In this document: positions 20,178 through 29,962 of the stretch, piece by piece
Layout of the letters: each line of letters opens with the position of its first letter
Numbering within the stretch: the stretch's first letter is position 1
Assembly (NCBI GenBank): GCA_035771165.1
Contig: JAWNZC010000223.1
Span: 399,501 to 463,500, forward strand
Direction: 5' to 3'
DNA: 64,000 nt
From: Paragorgia papillata
Lineage: Eukaryota > Cnidaria > Anthozoa > Scleralcyonacea > Coralliidae
Notes under the pieces: model-generated
Databases searched by the model: none
What the model was told of the DNA's origin: nothing
The model's input: only the letters and a program-made list of their open reading frames with translations
Translations under genes and position numbers: made by a program

Positions 20178-20801
20178 TTATTTCTTAATAAAAGATTTAA
20201 AAAAATTACAACATTTTTGTTCGTTTTTTTTCTTTTTACAACATTTTTTAAATATAATTTTATTAATAATTTTTCCGTATTTTAAATGCATGTTTTTTTT
20301 TTTAAATAAATCATTATTTATTTTACGTTTATATTTTATATTTTTTATTTTCCATTTATTATTATTTTCAATTTTATTTCTACTTTTATTATACAAATAT
20401 AATAAACACCAATAGCCGCAAGTGTAAGTAATTATTGATTGTAAAGATTTTTTTTGAGAATATATAAAATTAAAATTTATTTTTTTTGCATATTCTTTCC
20501 AGTAATTTCTATCATAAAAATTTACAGATTTTGCAAAACTATCAAAAAAATACATTTCATTATTATTATTATTTAACCATACACCCACCCAATGTCACCC
20601 ATCTTCATGAGTTTCATCTGTATTCCATATCCAACAACAACAACCATTTTTTTTTTGTTTTTCTTTAATATTTTTTGGAAACTGATCAGCAGGAAATGTA
20701 CCCAAGAAAATTTTTTTTAAAAAACAATTTTGAATTGCTATTTCGTTAATTTCATTTGTAAAAAGAAAACGATTTAAAAAACATAAATCTTCACAATTCA
20801 T
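20178..20801 (-). pseudogene. Adenain-like cysteine protease with an in-frame TGA
   Basis: Processes capsid precursors at Gly-Gly sites. ATG 20801. The sequence shows FLGTFPADQFP, WNTDETHEDG, then a TGA stop at 20595-20597, then HWVGVWL (catalytic His), FFDSFAKS (Asp) and QSIITYTCGYWCLLYL (Gln and nucleophile Cys). The two parts are in the same frame and match the adenain order exactly, so the stop falls one codon before the catalytic His. The C-terminus past about residue 150 is Lys/Asn-rich. Total about 205 codons, the usual size. As it stands only an inactive N-terminal piece would be made unless the TGA is read through or is a sequencing error. Confidence 0.85.
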
Positions 20802-21490
20802 TATTTTCGACCTCGTAACTTTTCACGATAATGAAATGGTGATGGTGTTAATTTTATTTTTTTTATAGGAAAATCTTTTTCTTCTTCTTCTTCTTTCTCC
20901 TTAAACAAATTTTCCAGACCGTCGTATTCAATTTCTTTTTCGGGTTTATTTATATATATATTTTTTAATAAAGTATAAAACTTGCCGGCATATTTTTTTT
21001 TTTCTTAAATATTTTAATGCGGCTGTATGCTGTTTACTTGATAAATTAAAAGACGATTCTTTACTAGCATTATGTGATAAATCGTATATTAAATCTGTTT
21101 TATTAATGGTTTCATCACCCATTTTTATATTTTGTTCAGTCATTCCATTTTTTTTAAAAAAATGTTTTATTTTAATTTCGTTTACTGAAGGAATAGAACC
21201 AGCACCACCAACACCATTATCATTATCATCTTTTTTTTCTTTTTTTTTCGCTGTCACTTTTTCGTTTCAAATAATTTTTTTGTTTTAAAAATTGAACCAT
21301 ATTTTCCCCCAACATATTGTTTATTCCCTGAATTTTTTACAAGATTCTCCAAATCTTTTTTTTTTTCATTAAGTTCAAATTCGTCTTGATTTTTTCTTCC
21401 TTGTAAAAATCTTTTTTCTTCACCAGCAGATTTTATATGTTCAAACATTTCATTTAATTTAGCGGAATCAACCAATTGTAGTTTATTCAT
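20801..21490 (-). pseudogene. Unknown virion-like protein, two frame breaks
   Basis: Starts at ATG 21490 (MNKLQLVDSAKLNEMFEHIK), 8 nt before the stop of the upstream gene. Frame changes near 21256 (after LFETKK, in A-runs) and at the T-run at 20993-21004. The three pieces together give about 225 residues: helical charged start, YVGGKYGS (Gly-Gly site), Asp/Lys-rich linker, then DLIYDLSHNASKESSF and a basic end FHYREKLRGRK. Its stop TAA overlaps the protease ATG (TAATG). Position between protease and capsid suggests a virion or scaffold role; no family recognised. Confidence 0.5.
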
Positions 21491-21728
21491 TATTTTTAAT
21501 TGAATTAATATATTTACAAGCTTTTTCCAGAATGATTCCCAAACAATGATCTTCACATATCATTAACTCAAGATCAAGTGAATTAATTTTATTAGACGCT
21601 ATTTTTTTAAGAAGTTGAAAATATTCACGTGAACATTTTATCGCAATCTTTTTATTTATAATATTTTTCGATAAAATCGAAATTTTTCTTTGTAAACTTT
21701 TATTGTATAGAATATGTTTTTTTTTCAT
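21483..21728 (-). CDS. Small helical protein, unknown
   Basis: 81 residues (MKKKHILYNKSLQRKISIL...). Lys/Ile-rich and helical, ending YINSIKNNE, with the stop 8 nt inside the next gene. No motif recognised. The tight overlap with the following gene argues that it is real. Confidence 0.5.
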   Translation of the reverse strand: MKKKHILYNKSLQRKISILSKNIINKKIAIKCSREYFQLLKKIASNKINSLDLELMICEDHCLGIILEKACKYINSIKNNE

Positions 21729-21785
21729 ATTTGCTTTTAGAAAATTAGTAATTTGTGGTAAAAAATTTTTTTTTTCATTTTTTTT

Positions 21786-22204
21786 TTAAATTTGATTATA
21801 TAACATAATAGTTTTTAATATTTGTGATTCATCATCATCATCATTATCATCTTCTTCTTCTTTGTCTTCACTACTCATACCGCTCATTTCTTCTTCTTGT
21901 TTTGTCACTTATTTCTTCTTGTTTTTCTTCATTTTTTTTTTTTTTTTATTTAACTTTTTTTCTTCTTTTTCAATTTTTTCTTCTTTTTCAGAATCAGAAT
22001 AATCAGAATAATAATCAGAAATTTCGTCAGATTCCCCTTCTTCTTCTTCTTTTTTTTTCAGATTCCGTTTTTTTTTCCATTTTTTTTTTAACTAAATTTT
22101 GAAATAAGCGGATAAACGATGATATGTCCTTTATTTAAATATTGATTTGGATCAACAATTTTTATTTTTTTTATATGTTTTTTTTCCTTGTTTTCTTTAC
22201 CCAT
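21786..22204 (-). pseudogene. Acidic low-complexity protein, several shifts
   Basis: ATG 22204 opens MGKENKEKKHIKKIKIVDPN; the frame ends after 39 codons at an A-run (about 22100), and other frames then encode an acidic Ser/Asp/Glu tract (SDEISDYYSDYSDSEKEE) and an acidic end with ESQILKTIMLYNQI before a TAA at 21786-21788. At least two homopolymer shifts are needed to join them. The plus-strand His/Leu-rich frame here is only its shadow. Function unknown. Confidence 0.4.
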
Positions 22205-22259
22205 CCTTTCTCTTTCCTTTCCAGAGAATAAAAAGATTTATACGGGCTTTGTTGTAAGA

Positions 22260-23564
22260 TTAAATATTATACAATAAACGAGCTGGGGTATTCATTCCAA
22301 TTTTTATTTCGTTACGAAATTCACCAACAAACATCATCGTTCCAGCGACTGTATCTGCGCTGTATTCAATATGAGCGTTAACTACACCGCTGGGACGATT
22401 AGGTAATACTTTTAAATGAGTATCATGATTTGATGTTAAATCAAAACCCAAAATTGAATAACCGTTACAAAAATCATTATAACTGAATGGCATTTCTGAA
22501 AATCTTTTATTGAGTACTTTACGTAATAATTTATACGCTTCCACTTGATCTGTTATAGTTGTTACACTAACGTTATTTACTGAAATATTTACATTTGAAT
22601 AATTTTCCCATCGAAAATTAAATGCGTTAGTTGCAAGTGTTCCATTAAAACTAGTTTCACGAAGCTGCATCATAAATAAACGTACGGGACAACTTCCGTT
22701 AAATATATCGTTCACAATTAAACTTCTTCTTCCAGCGGGGACAGTTTCTGTCACTGTACGTAATGTTGAAGTATAATATTTAGCTTCTTTTTGATCCGTG
22801 ACAAATGATGTATTTAAAGCGTCTGTTAATTGATCTTTGGGTTTAAAAAATGGAATTTTCAATTTAAAATTTTCCAATCCGATTTTACCATGATTTACAT
22901 TCACATCAGCGTGATCACCTTGCATACACACCACTCGAACCGGCGCTCTTGATAATTTTATTTCAACTTTAAAAGCGCTTGGGAGATATTGTTCTCCTCC
23001 GTTTTTACTGAAACAAGGTAAATCGATATGATCGATTAGATGAGCATCTCTATTAGTTAAAAGCTCCCCTCTAGCAAGCATACCCGTATTTAGTCCGCGT
23101 ATAGTTTGCATATGGCCCGCTGTATCAAGATAACAACAATTTATTTCTTTAGAATCTTTATATTGTGTTGGAGATTCGCGTAATATAAAATTGACATATG
23201 AAGAATAATAACCAAAATTATCAGCGGGTGTGACTAAATTCTCATTTAATAATAATTCTTTTGTTTTCCACATTGTACGTAAAGGAATAGGTGGGGGGTT
23301 AAGATTTGCACCTGCACCTGCAATCGCTCCTGCATCAGTACAAATTGTAAGAATTGCTGAAAATTCAGGACTTGTTTTCATTAAACCAATACTATTTCCA
23401 TTATGTGTAAAAGTATATACGTCAGAAAATTTATCTTTTGGATTCGAATAAATGTCACATTCTCGCGTTTCCATAAACATATCATTATACGGTTTTGGTT
23501 TAAAAAATTCTAAAGGTTTACTAAATAATGTATCATGTTGATCAACTGAAGGATCTATTTCCAT
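22260..23564 (-). CDS. Major capsid protein (double jelly roll)
   Basis: 434 residues, intact. It has the features of Polinton/adintovirus hexon-like proteins: conserved early block LEFFKPKPYNDMF, TPADNFGYYSSYVNFILRES, GLNTGMLARGELLTNR, a central AFKVEIKLSRAPVR beta segment, and LLRKVLNKRFSEMPFSYNDF with a C-terminal sheet ending GEFRNEIKIGMNTP. Length is within the 430-600 range of these capsids. The protein would trimerise to form the icosahedral shell. ATG 23564 lies just after a poly-T/A tract. This is one of the few long core genes without a frame break. Confidence 0.85.
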   Translation of the reverse strand: MEIDPSVDQHDTLFSKPLEFFKPKPYNDMFMETRECDIYSNPKDKFSDVYTFTHNGNSIGLMKTSPEFSAILTICTDAGAIAGAGANLNPPPIPLRTMWKTKELLLNENLVTPADNFGYYSSYVNFILRESPTQYKDSKEINCCYLDTAGHMQTIRGLNTGMLARGELLTNRDAHLIDHIDLPCFSKNGGEQYLPSAFKVEIKLSRAPVRVVCMQGDHADVNVNHGKIGLENFKLKIPFFKPKDQLTDALNTSFVTDQKEAKYYTSTLRTVTETVPAGRRSLIVNDIFNGSCPVRLFMMQLRETSFNGTLATNAFNFRWENYSNVNISVNNVSVTTITDQVEAYKLLRKVLNKRFSEMPFSYNDFCNGYSILGFDLTSNHDTHLKVLPNRPSGVVNAHIEYSADTVAGTMMFVGEFRNEIKIGMNTPARLLYNI

Positions 23565-23603
23565 TTTTTTTTTTTAATTTTTTTTTTAATTTTTTAATTT
23601 TTT

Positions 23604-23750
23604 TTAAACATTAATTTTTAATATTTTTCCCATAGTTGATAATACTTGCGGAAGAAACATTCCAAGTGCCATACCCACCCCAAAACCACCTCCTTTTTGT
23701 ACTCTCCTTCTTCTTCTTCGTCTTCCATTTTTTCTACTTTTTTTTCCCAT
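23604..23750 (-). CDS. Very small Arg-rich Gly-Gly protein
   Basis: 48 codons: MGKKSRKNG, seven arginines, VQKGGGFG, then a hydrophobic segment (VGMALGMFLPQVLSTM). This matches the design of the two basic proteins at 19578 and 19821: a basic start, a KGG cleavage-like site and a hydrophobic stretch. It lies directly upstream of the capsid gene on the same strand. Probable core or membrane-lytic peptide by analogy with adenovirus pX/pVI; that role is inference. Confidence 0.6.
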   Translation of the reverse strand: MGKKSRKNGRRRRRRRVQKGGGFGVGMALGMFLPQVLSTMGKILKINV

Positions 23751-23896
23751 TTTTTTTTTTTTTTAATTTTTTTTTTTTTTACACAGACAACAACAACAAC
23801 ATGTCATAACAAAGTGATTAAGTTTTTTTATTAAACATATATTTAAAGATTTTTTTAACGTGTTAAACGTAAAAGTACAGGATCGATCATTTTTAT

Positions 23897-24114
23897 TTAT
23901 TTTTTTTTTTTATTAATTCTTTTATCATGATCTTCATCTATATTTTGAGGTAAACCCATTTTTCCATTCAATAAAATTTCTTCTTTAGTCGATCTACTTT
24001 TTGAAATTATAGAATGACCTTCTTCATAATTTCCACCATTTCTTGTTCCATTCATTAATTCAACATAGTCTTGTGAAGTTAATTTTCCATCTTTTTTTTT
24101 TTTTTATCAACCAT
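23897..24114 (-). pseudogene. Short hydrophilic protein with a homopolymer shift
   Basis: ATG 24114 (MVDKKKK) enters an A-run at 24091-24105, after which another frame reads DGKLTSQDYVELMNGTRNGG and MGLPQNIDEDHDKRIN before a TAA at 23897. About 72 residues in all. The shift lies in the homopolymer. No family recognised. Confidence 0.4.
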
Positions 24115-24194
24115 TTTTTAATTTTTTTTTATTAAAAAAAAAATTTAGATGTTACTTTACTATTTCAAAAAACATTATGAACTTTTTTATTTTT

Positions 24195-24684
24195 TCATTG
24201 CTCTTCATATAAGCTCAAATAAAGCGTGATTTCTTCATTGATCAATTTAAAAGATTTATCTTCATAGTCGATAAAAAACTGAATTGTTTCTTTTGCATTT
24301 TTTAAATTCGATAATAAAAAAAAATGTAATTTTCGTTTATCATTATTATTCGTACCGTAAAAATTTTTTTCATTAATATACAATAAAAAACGTTTTGCGA
24401 ATAAAAAAAATTGACTAGATTTATTAAGATCTGTTCGTGTTATATGAGAATCTTTTATATTCACAATTTTTAAATTTTTTGGGTTTTTTTCTTCTAAATT
24501 TTGTTTACAATTTGAAAAATCAATTTTTCTTGAAAATAATAAACGAAAATTTCCTTTTATTCCTTTACATTCGATAAAATGTAAATTCCAGAATAAATTA
24601 TCATTATTATATGAATCTAATTTTAAATCAACTTTAGTAAGTTCATATTCTTCAATAGATAAAATAGGTTTTTTTTCTTTTAAT
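24195..24684 (-). CDS. Open frame without an ATG, downstream of minor capsid
   Basis: About 160 codons open from just after the minor capsid gene's last codons, with no in-frame ATG. It begins ILKIKLKEKKPILSIEEYEL and contains LFWNLHFIECKGIKGNFRLL and FLLYINEKNFYG. Codon use and hydrophobic pattern look coding. It could be reached by frameshifting or reinitiation from the minor capsid gene, or its start has been lost by an indel. Unknown function. Confidence 0.45.
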
Positions 24685-24690
24685 TTTATT

Positions 24691-25628
24691 TTAAGGATTA
24701 TGAATTAATCCTTCGATACTAACAGTTCCTGAAGTAAATGGAATTTTTTTTCCTACACTATCTTTTAATGTTATATGTAATGACCGAATTTTCATTTTTT
24801 TAAATTTTCTTTTAATTAAAGGAGGAGAATAAACAATTAATTCCCCATTTCCCTTTCCTTGTTCATTCCAACGAATCGGAATTGTAGTTAATAGTTCGGA
24901 TGATGTATCTCCGATAAAACTTCTTTCTAATTCTTCACAATAAACAAATATTTTATCCAAACCATCAGAAATATCGGGTAAATATTGAGCGGAAATTGTA
25001 TAATTCGTACTATCAAGTTTCTCTTGATCCGTATTTTGATTAAAACGATGTCTTTTTTCTGAAAAACCCAGCATAAATGCTAATTTTGTACAAAAATTTA
25101 ATTCAATATCGATAAAAAAAATTTTTTTTGATTTTGTTTATTTATTGAAGGTTTGGATAAATGAAACCAATTAAGCTCTACACCGTCATCAGACTCAATT
25201 CCGTGTCTGTATTCCTGCCTTATCCAATATTCACCATATACATTTACATTTATTTTTACGTTTCCGTTATTATCGCAGATAAAAAAAATATCATATTCGT
25301 TCACAGCGTTATTTATATAATTCAGTAATTTTTTTAAAGTATAAAATCCTTGTTCAATAATAATTTTATCCAACACCAATTGTAAAGAACAATCTTTATA
25401 AACATTATTAGGAAAAAACCATCTAAAATCACGGTAATTTATTTCTAATGTAAACCAACATTCATCGTCAGGAATATTTTTTGTTGTTGAAGGGTAAGTG
25501 ACAGATGTAACTTCAAAAAATGCTTCCCGATTTAATCCATCGATAGGTTTAAATAATTTCATTTCAAAATCGTTTCTGTAATTAGTCCTTCCTTCTTTTA
25601 CAGTATTACTTAAAATTTGTAAATTCAT
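24691..25628 (-). pseudogene. Minor capsid (penton-like) protein, one frameshift
   Basis: ATG 25628 overlaps the integrase stop (ATGA). The first part shows FEVTSVTYPSTTKNIPDDE and FYTLKKLLNYINNAV; the second (from 25074) shows LDKIFVYCEELERSFIGDT, LLTTIPIR, VYSPPLIKR and a final IPFTSGTVSIEGLI. These are the ordered landmarks of Polinton/adintovirus penton homologues: beta strands, VYC...E..vGD, and G..ipF..G at the end. About 310 residues in total. The frame changes between 25074 and 25120, probably in the A9/T8 run at 25117-25131. It would sit at the capsid vertices. Confidence 0.8.
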
Positions 25629-26518
25629 ATTTTCTGTAATTCTTCCAAATAAAAAATAGCAATTATTTTTTCGTCATTAAAATCTTTTAATTCGTATGTA
25701 ATTGGATCGGTCGCAAATACTTTATTTATTTTAAATTTTTCATCGGTCCACCCTTGTAAACTACTTTTTTCAAAAATATTGTCTTTTTTTCTCACAATTC
25801 GTACAGTAGTTCCTTCTTTCAAGACGTTCTTTGTAAAAGTAATAGGTGAAATCATTTTTCGCAACATTATATTTTTAAATTTTTATTTTTTTTTATTTTC
25901 ACGATATACTTCATGCGGTGTAAATCCATTTAAACTTGAATGTGGTGATTTATTGTATCTTTCAACAATAATTGGTAAGTAACTGTGATAATTAAATTCT
26001 CCTGTTAATTTCAAAACACGTCTCACCATTTTTTTTAAAGTTTGAATTACTCTCTCAACATGTGATGCTTTAATTTCACGATTGTAAGTATGAAAAACTG
26101 TAAAACCATATTTTTGACTCAATTCTTTACGAATTGATTGAAATTCTGTCCCTTCATCACATTGTATTTTCATAGGGTGGTCTTCTTTTTTTAAAATATT
26201 TTCAAATTTATTCGCTGTATTTTTAGCAGTTTTTTTTTTTTAAAGTTCAACCCATACATATCTTGAATAAACATCAATACAAACCAACCAATAACGATAT
26301 TGTTTATTAAATCTTGACAAATCTTTATTTTCTGCTAAATCAATACACCATTGTTCATTTTTTTCATTAACATGAATACTTAATCGTTTATATTTTTTTT
26401 TAATTTTTCTATGTTGTTTATATTTTTCTAAATCTTCTTTTTCTAATGTTTCTCCTTTTAGTAGTCTTGCAGCTTTTTTTATAAATTCTTCTGAAAAAGT
26501 TTGGGTTTTTTTCACCAT
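25625..26518 (-). pseudogene. Retrovirus-type integrase, two frame breaks
   Basis: Inserts the element with a short target duplication. Three pieces: 26518-26240 (N-terminal helices, WCIDLAENKDL with the first catalytic Asp, CIDVYSRYVW), 26173-25883 (IQCDEGTEF with the second Asp and ASHVERVIQTLK with the catalytic Glu 34 positions later, then HSSLNGFTPHEVY), and 25867-25625 (C-terminal SH3/chromo-like tail VRIVRK...WTDEKF...ITYELKD). Breaks lie at the T10/A10 run at 26230-26240 and in A-rich 25868-25890. All DDE residues are present in the pieces. About 290 codons. Its stop overlaps the minor capsid start. Confidence 0.88.
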
Positions 26519-26539
26519 TTTTTTTTTCCTAAAAAAAAA

Positions 26540-26728
26540 TTATATTTTTTCAATTAATGATCTAATTACATCCACTTCACCAGTAATTAACGTATTAACA
26601 AAATCAAATTTATCATCATCTTTTAACCCTTCATTTATAACCGTATTATAACGACAAATACAATCTTCTAAATTTAATTTTCCACATCCATAATAATATG
26701 ATAACTCAACTAAAGCTGCATCACTCAT
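26540..26728 (-). CDS. Small protein, unknown
   Basis: 62 residues (MSDAALVELSYYYGCGKLNL...), acidic. ATG 26728 overlaps the stop of the upstream gene (ATGA). A homopolymer at 26731-26750 lies just upstream, so it might alternatively be the shifted C-terminus of that gene. It lies directly before the integrase. Confidence 0.45.
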   Translation of the reverse strand: MSDAALVELSYYYGCGKLNLEDCICRYNTVINEGLKDDDKFDFVNTLITGEVDVIRSLIEKI

Positions 26729-27459
26729 ATCTTTTTTTTTTTTTTTTTTAATTCGTCGAAATCTTTGGGGTTTTTTTCTAATGTCTCCACTAATGTATCC
26801 AACTCACATTCGGCTAATTCTTCATCCTCTATCACTATCTTCTTCTTCTTCTTTTCACCACCATCATTTTTATTCTTTTTTCTTTTACCACCACCACCAG
26901 CTGCTGTACCCCTTACGAGGTGATAAAATTTTCCCAATTGCCTGGCTATATCACCCAAATTGTCCGTTTTCTTAAACGAAAAATTTCCCCACTGATCCGC
27001 CCATTTTTCTTCTTCAGCTACGTTGAAGCCATTGAAAGTTTCATCTTCATTTTCATCTTCAGCTTCATCAGCGAACGTCAAATCAACTTCAGGAAGAACC
27101 GCTAATTTCTTTTGAATAATAAGTTCTCCTGTGCCAAAATCATTATTTCGCAACACGAGACGCATAGAATCTTTCTTGTAATTAACATATTCAGAAACAA
27201 CCACGAATACTTGTGCTGACCAATCGTTTGCTTTGACATTCATGTTGTTAAGAACATTAATCAATTCTGGAATTAGATCCATATCCAATTCCAGTTCGCT
27301 GTTGACCAGATACTTTTGACATTGTTTACTTGTCGGATATACCTTAGCCAGTATTGCTTTATCATTTTTTTTCTTTAACGCAACTATTTTTTGAGATAAA
27401 TCATTATATTTTACTAACACACAATTATGTTGAGTATGTTCTTTCAGATATAGTTCCAT
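26725..27459 (-). CDS. Unknown protein with acidic and basic tails
   Basis: 244 residues from MELYLKEHTQHNCVLVKYND. The N-terminal 130 residues form a compact alpha/beta-looking domain (WSAQVFVVVSEYV, MRLVLRNNDFGTGELIIQ); an acidic patch (DEAEDENEDE) and a Gly/Lys-rich linker (GGGGKRKKNKND) follow. First gene of a tight minus-strand run ending at the capsid gene. Overall layout recalls a nucleic-acid-binding virion or early protein, but no family is recognised. Confidence 0.55.
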   Translation of the reverse strand: MELYLKEHTQHNCVLVKYNDLSQKIVALKKKNDKAILAKVYPTSKQCQKYLVNSELELDMDLIPELINVLNNMNVKANDWSAQVFVVVSEYVNYKKDSMRLVLRNNDFGTGELIIQKKLAVLPEVDLTFADEAEDENEDETFNGFNVAEEEKWADQWGNFSFKKTDNLGDIARQLGKFYHLVRGTAAGGGGKRKKNKNDGGEKKKKKIVIEDEELAECELDTLVETLEKNPKDFDELKKKKKKI

Positions 27460-27514
27460 CTCGCTTTTGAAAAAAAGAAGACGGATGAACTAAAAAAAAT
27501 ATTACTGCGATTAG

Positions 27515-27679
27515 TTATATACTTTTTTTTTGGAAAAAAAAATATTTTAATCCAAATAAGGTTAAAGATTCGTTATAGAAATTTACACACTCAATAAAAT
27601 ATTTTTCTGAAAAATTATCATTTTTACATAAAAAATTTATACATTCATTAAAAAAACGTTGACAAATGGGAAATTGCAT
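27515..27679 (-). CDS. 54-residue protein, unknown
   Basis: ATG 27679 to TAA 27515: MQFPICQRFFNECINFLCKN followed by CVNFYNESL and a Phe/Lys tail. Four cysteines. Too short to classify, but the amino-acid mix is coding-like. Confidence 0.35.
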   Translation of the reverse strand: MQFPICQRFFNECINFLCKNDNFSEKYFIECVNFYNESLTLFGLKYFFFQKKSI

Positions 27680-27751
27680 AAAAATAAAATAAAAAAAAAT
27701 TATAATTTTTTTTTTTCACAAAAATTAATTAAATAAAATATATTTTTGTTT

Positions 27752-28940
27752 TTACAAAAATGTAGAAATATATGAAATATTTACAGGTTGATAACGATAT
27801 ATATCTGTTACATATCTAATTCTAATATCCGTTAATTCGTTATTATTTATTTTTACAAAACAATTTTTTTTCCTGCTGGTTAAAATAGTTCTTTGATTGT
27901 TTTCTTGAATATTTCAAGGAATCGTTGTTATTTGTTTTAATATATCCATTTTTGTATAATGTAATTTCTGTGTTAAAGAACACAAAGGAGATACCGGATA
28001 TTTTACTTTTTCTTTACAATTTTTAAATCTACATTCTGTATTTACTCTATATACATATTTAGGATCAACAGAAAAATCGAAATTCAAATTACCTTCTAAG
28101 AACTCATTAATAAATTTATCAAATAAAACCATATTATAAGCAATATTGACTCCCCGAACTAATATTCCGTTTGGATTATGTGAATTACAAAACATTGTAA
28201 AAATTACAGCTAAATTATAAATTATAAATAAGTAGTATTAATCCAAAAAGTATCATAATTATCATGATACATTAGTATATCGTGTATATCTCTTTCCCAA
28301 CAATGGTAAAAAAGATACGGTGAAATAGAATATAAAAAAAACCATATTTTTAAACATGTTTCACCGAATGTTTCATTTATATAAAAAAAAGCGAATATAT
28401 TTCACCCGCTACAGGTGAATACATTTCATCTGTTATATTATCCATACATCCTATTAAATGATAATTATCAGAAGTATTTCGGTAATAAATTTTAAAATAA
28501 TATCTAATTTTATCATTTACAGGAAATACAGAACAACAACAATCAAAATCAAAATTACATCGTAACATAATTTGATCCGTTTGCTCAGAATAAACTACCC
28601 CGTAACAGTTTTCTTTATCGTTTATATACGGTAATAGAAAATCCGTAGATCCTGAACATATCGTTACATAGGGTGAAATCAATTCTCCTTCTTCATCATC
28701 AACAATTCCATTATATAAAAATAATTCCGGCGCCCAACCATCATCTTCTTCTTCTTCTTGTTTGTTTTTCCTTTCAATAGCATAAATAAACCCACCCCTA
28801 TAATGATGTAGTAAGCCAAACATCCAATACAAAAGACCGATTGAACCATGATTAAAAGTTTGTAGATAATAAACATTCATCAAAATACTTTTTAACATTA
28901 AAGTATTTCTTATTTGTGTTCGATCTGTTTCATTCATCAT
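27752..28940 (-). pseudogene. Unknown protein, broken paralogue P2
   Basis: The same protein as at 15049-16059, spread over three frames. ATG 28940 starts 187 codons with SPYVTICSGSTDFLLPYIND; the next piece (about 28376-28205, another frame) has WFFLYSISPYLFYH; the third (from 28195) has FCNSHNPNGILVRG and CRFKNC, an in-frame TGA at 27914, and a tail open to 27752. All landmarks of P1 occur in order. The copy has an N-terminal extension of about 70 residues not seen in P1, including EEEEDDGW. Breaks lie near 28380, 28230 and 27914. Function unknown. Confidence 0.7.
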
Positions 28941-29036
28941 TTTTTTTTATATAAAAAAAACAAAACAACACAAACATTTATATAAATATTTTTTTTTTAA
29001 AAAAAATAAAAAAATCCGTATTTGGAAAAAATATTA

Positions 29037-29049
29037 TTATATAAGGACG
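29037..29049 (+). promoter_or_regulatory. TATA-like element
   Basis: TTATATAAGGACG lies about 38 bp upstream of the ATG at 29087, where a short A-rich leader follows. Confidence 0.45.
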
Positions 29050-29086
29050 GTTTTTAAACCAAAAATTTCACAAAAAACAAAACAAA

Positions 29087-29091
29087 ATGGC

Positions 29092-29123
<32 letters not shown>

Positions 29124-29890
29124 AAGAAGTAAGAATCGATGGTGATGGTAAAAATGAAAATATATTGATAAGAGAAGTCACTGATAGAGCATGGACAGCA
29201 TTTCTACAAAAAAATAATTCCACAACCACAACGCTAGTTAATGCAAAAGTGGGGTTTATCAACGGGTTAATGAAACTCATACGCTCTTGGCCAAAAGTAG
29301 CAGGGGAATTCACTTTCTCTATCGATCATGCAGGATTTTTTCCCGAAAATGAAGATGCAGAATCCAAAACAAATCGTAGGAAAAAATACGAAACCGCCTT
29401 ACTGACTGACAAGAAAAGAAATGTTAAAGAAAATAATTTTGAAAGCATATTGATGTGGTGTGATGTATGGAATTCATCGCTTACATTAGATAGTTTCCTA
29501 TCTAATGTTTATCATCTTTACCCTGAAGTACGTAGTGAAAACGTTCGTTTTTACATTGATATCACTGATGTAAAAAGTAAAAAAAAAAAAAAAATGTAAA
29601 AAAAGAATTTATTCCTATATATTTTTTTTTTAAAAAAAAAAAAAAAAAGGTTGAAAAGAAAAAAAAAGAAAAAGACGGTATTAATATTATTATAGTATGG
29701 AACGGTAGTGCAAAAGATCTTGTAGATTTTTTAATGTAATTTTTTTTTTTTTTAAAGTTTTTCCATTTCCTTACAATTTTATTATTGATGAAAAACGTAA
29801 AAGTTACACTGTATCACGTTACCCAATAATGAAGATCTTGCATTAGTACAATGTATTAAATTTGACAATATAAAATATGAAGAATCTACA
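29087..29890 (+). CDS. Unknown Thr-repeat protein, possibly shifted at its end
   Basis: ATG 29087 opens 170 residues: a run of threonines from an ACA repeat, then VRIDGDGKNENILIREV and a folded-looking core with WTAFLQKN, LIRSWPKVAGEFTFSIDHAG and ILMWCDVWNSSLTLDSFL. It ends in an A-run (29578-29594). Coding-like segments continue in other frames (INIIIVWNGSAKDLVDFL, 29680-29738; EDLALVQCIKFDNIKYEEST to about 29890), so the gene may originally have been about 260 residues. No family recognised. Confidence 0.55.
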
Positions 29891-29962
29891 GAACCATTTT
29901 GTAAATTATTCTGTTAAAAAAATAATTTTTATTCTGAAAACTACATGTAAAAAAAAAAAAAA

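Noticed and set aside
21824..22102. His/Leu/Phe-rich plus-strand frame
   Set aside because: Shadow of the acidic minus-strand gene at 21786-22204.
27400..28940. A CRISPR-like or immune cassette near the right arm
   Set aside because: No spaced repeats; the sequence is coding for the broken paralogue P2 and homopolymers.
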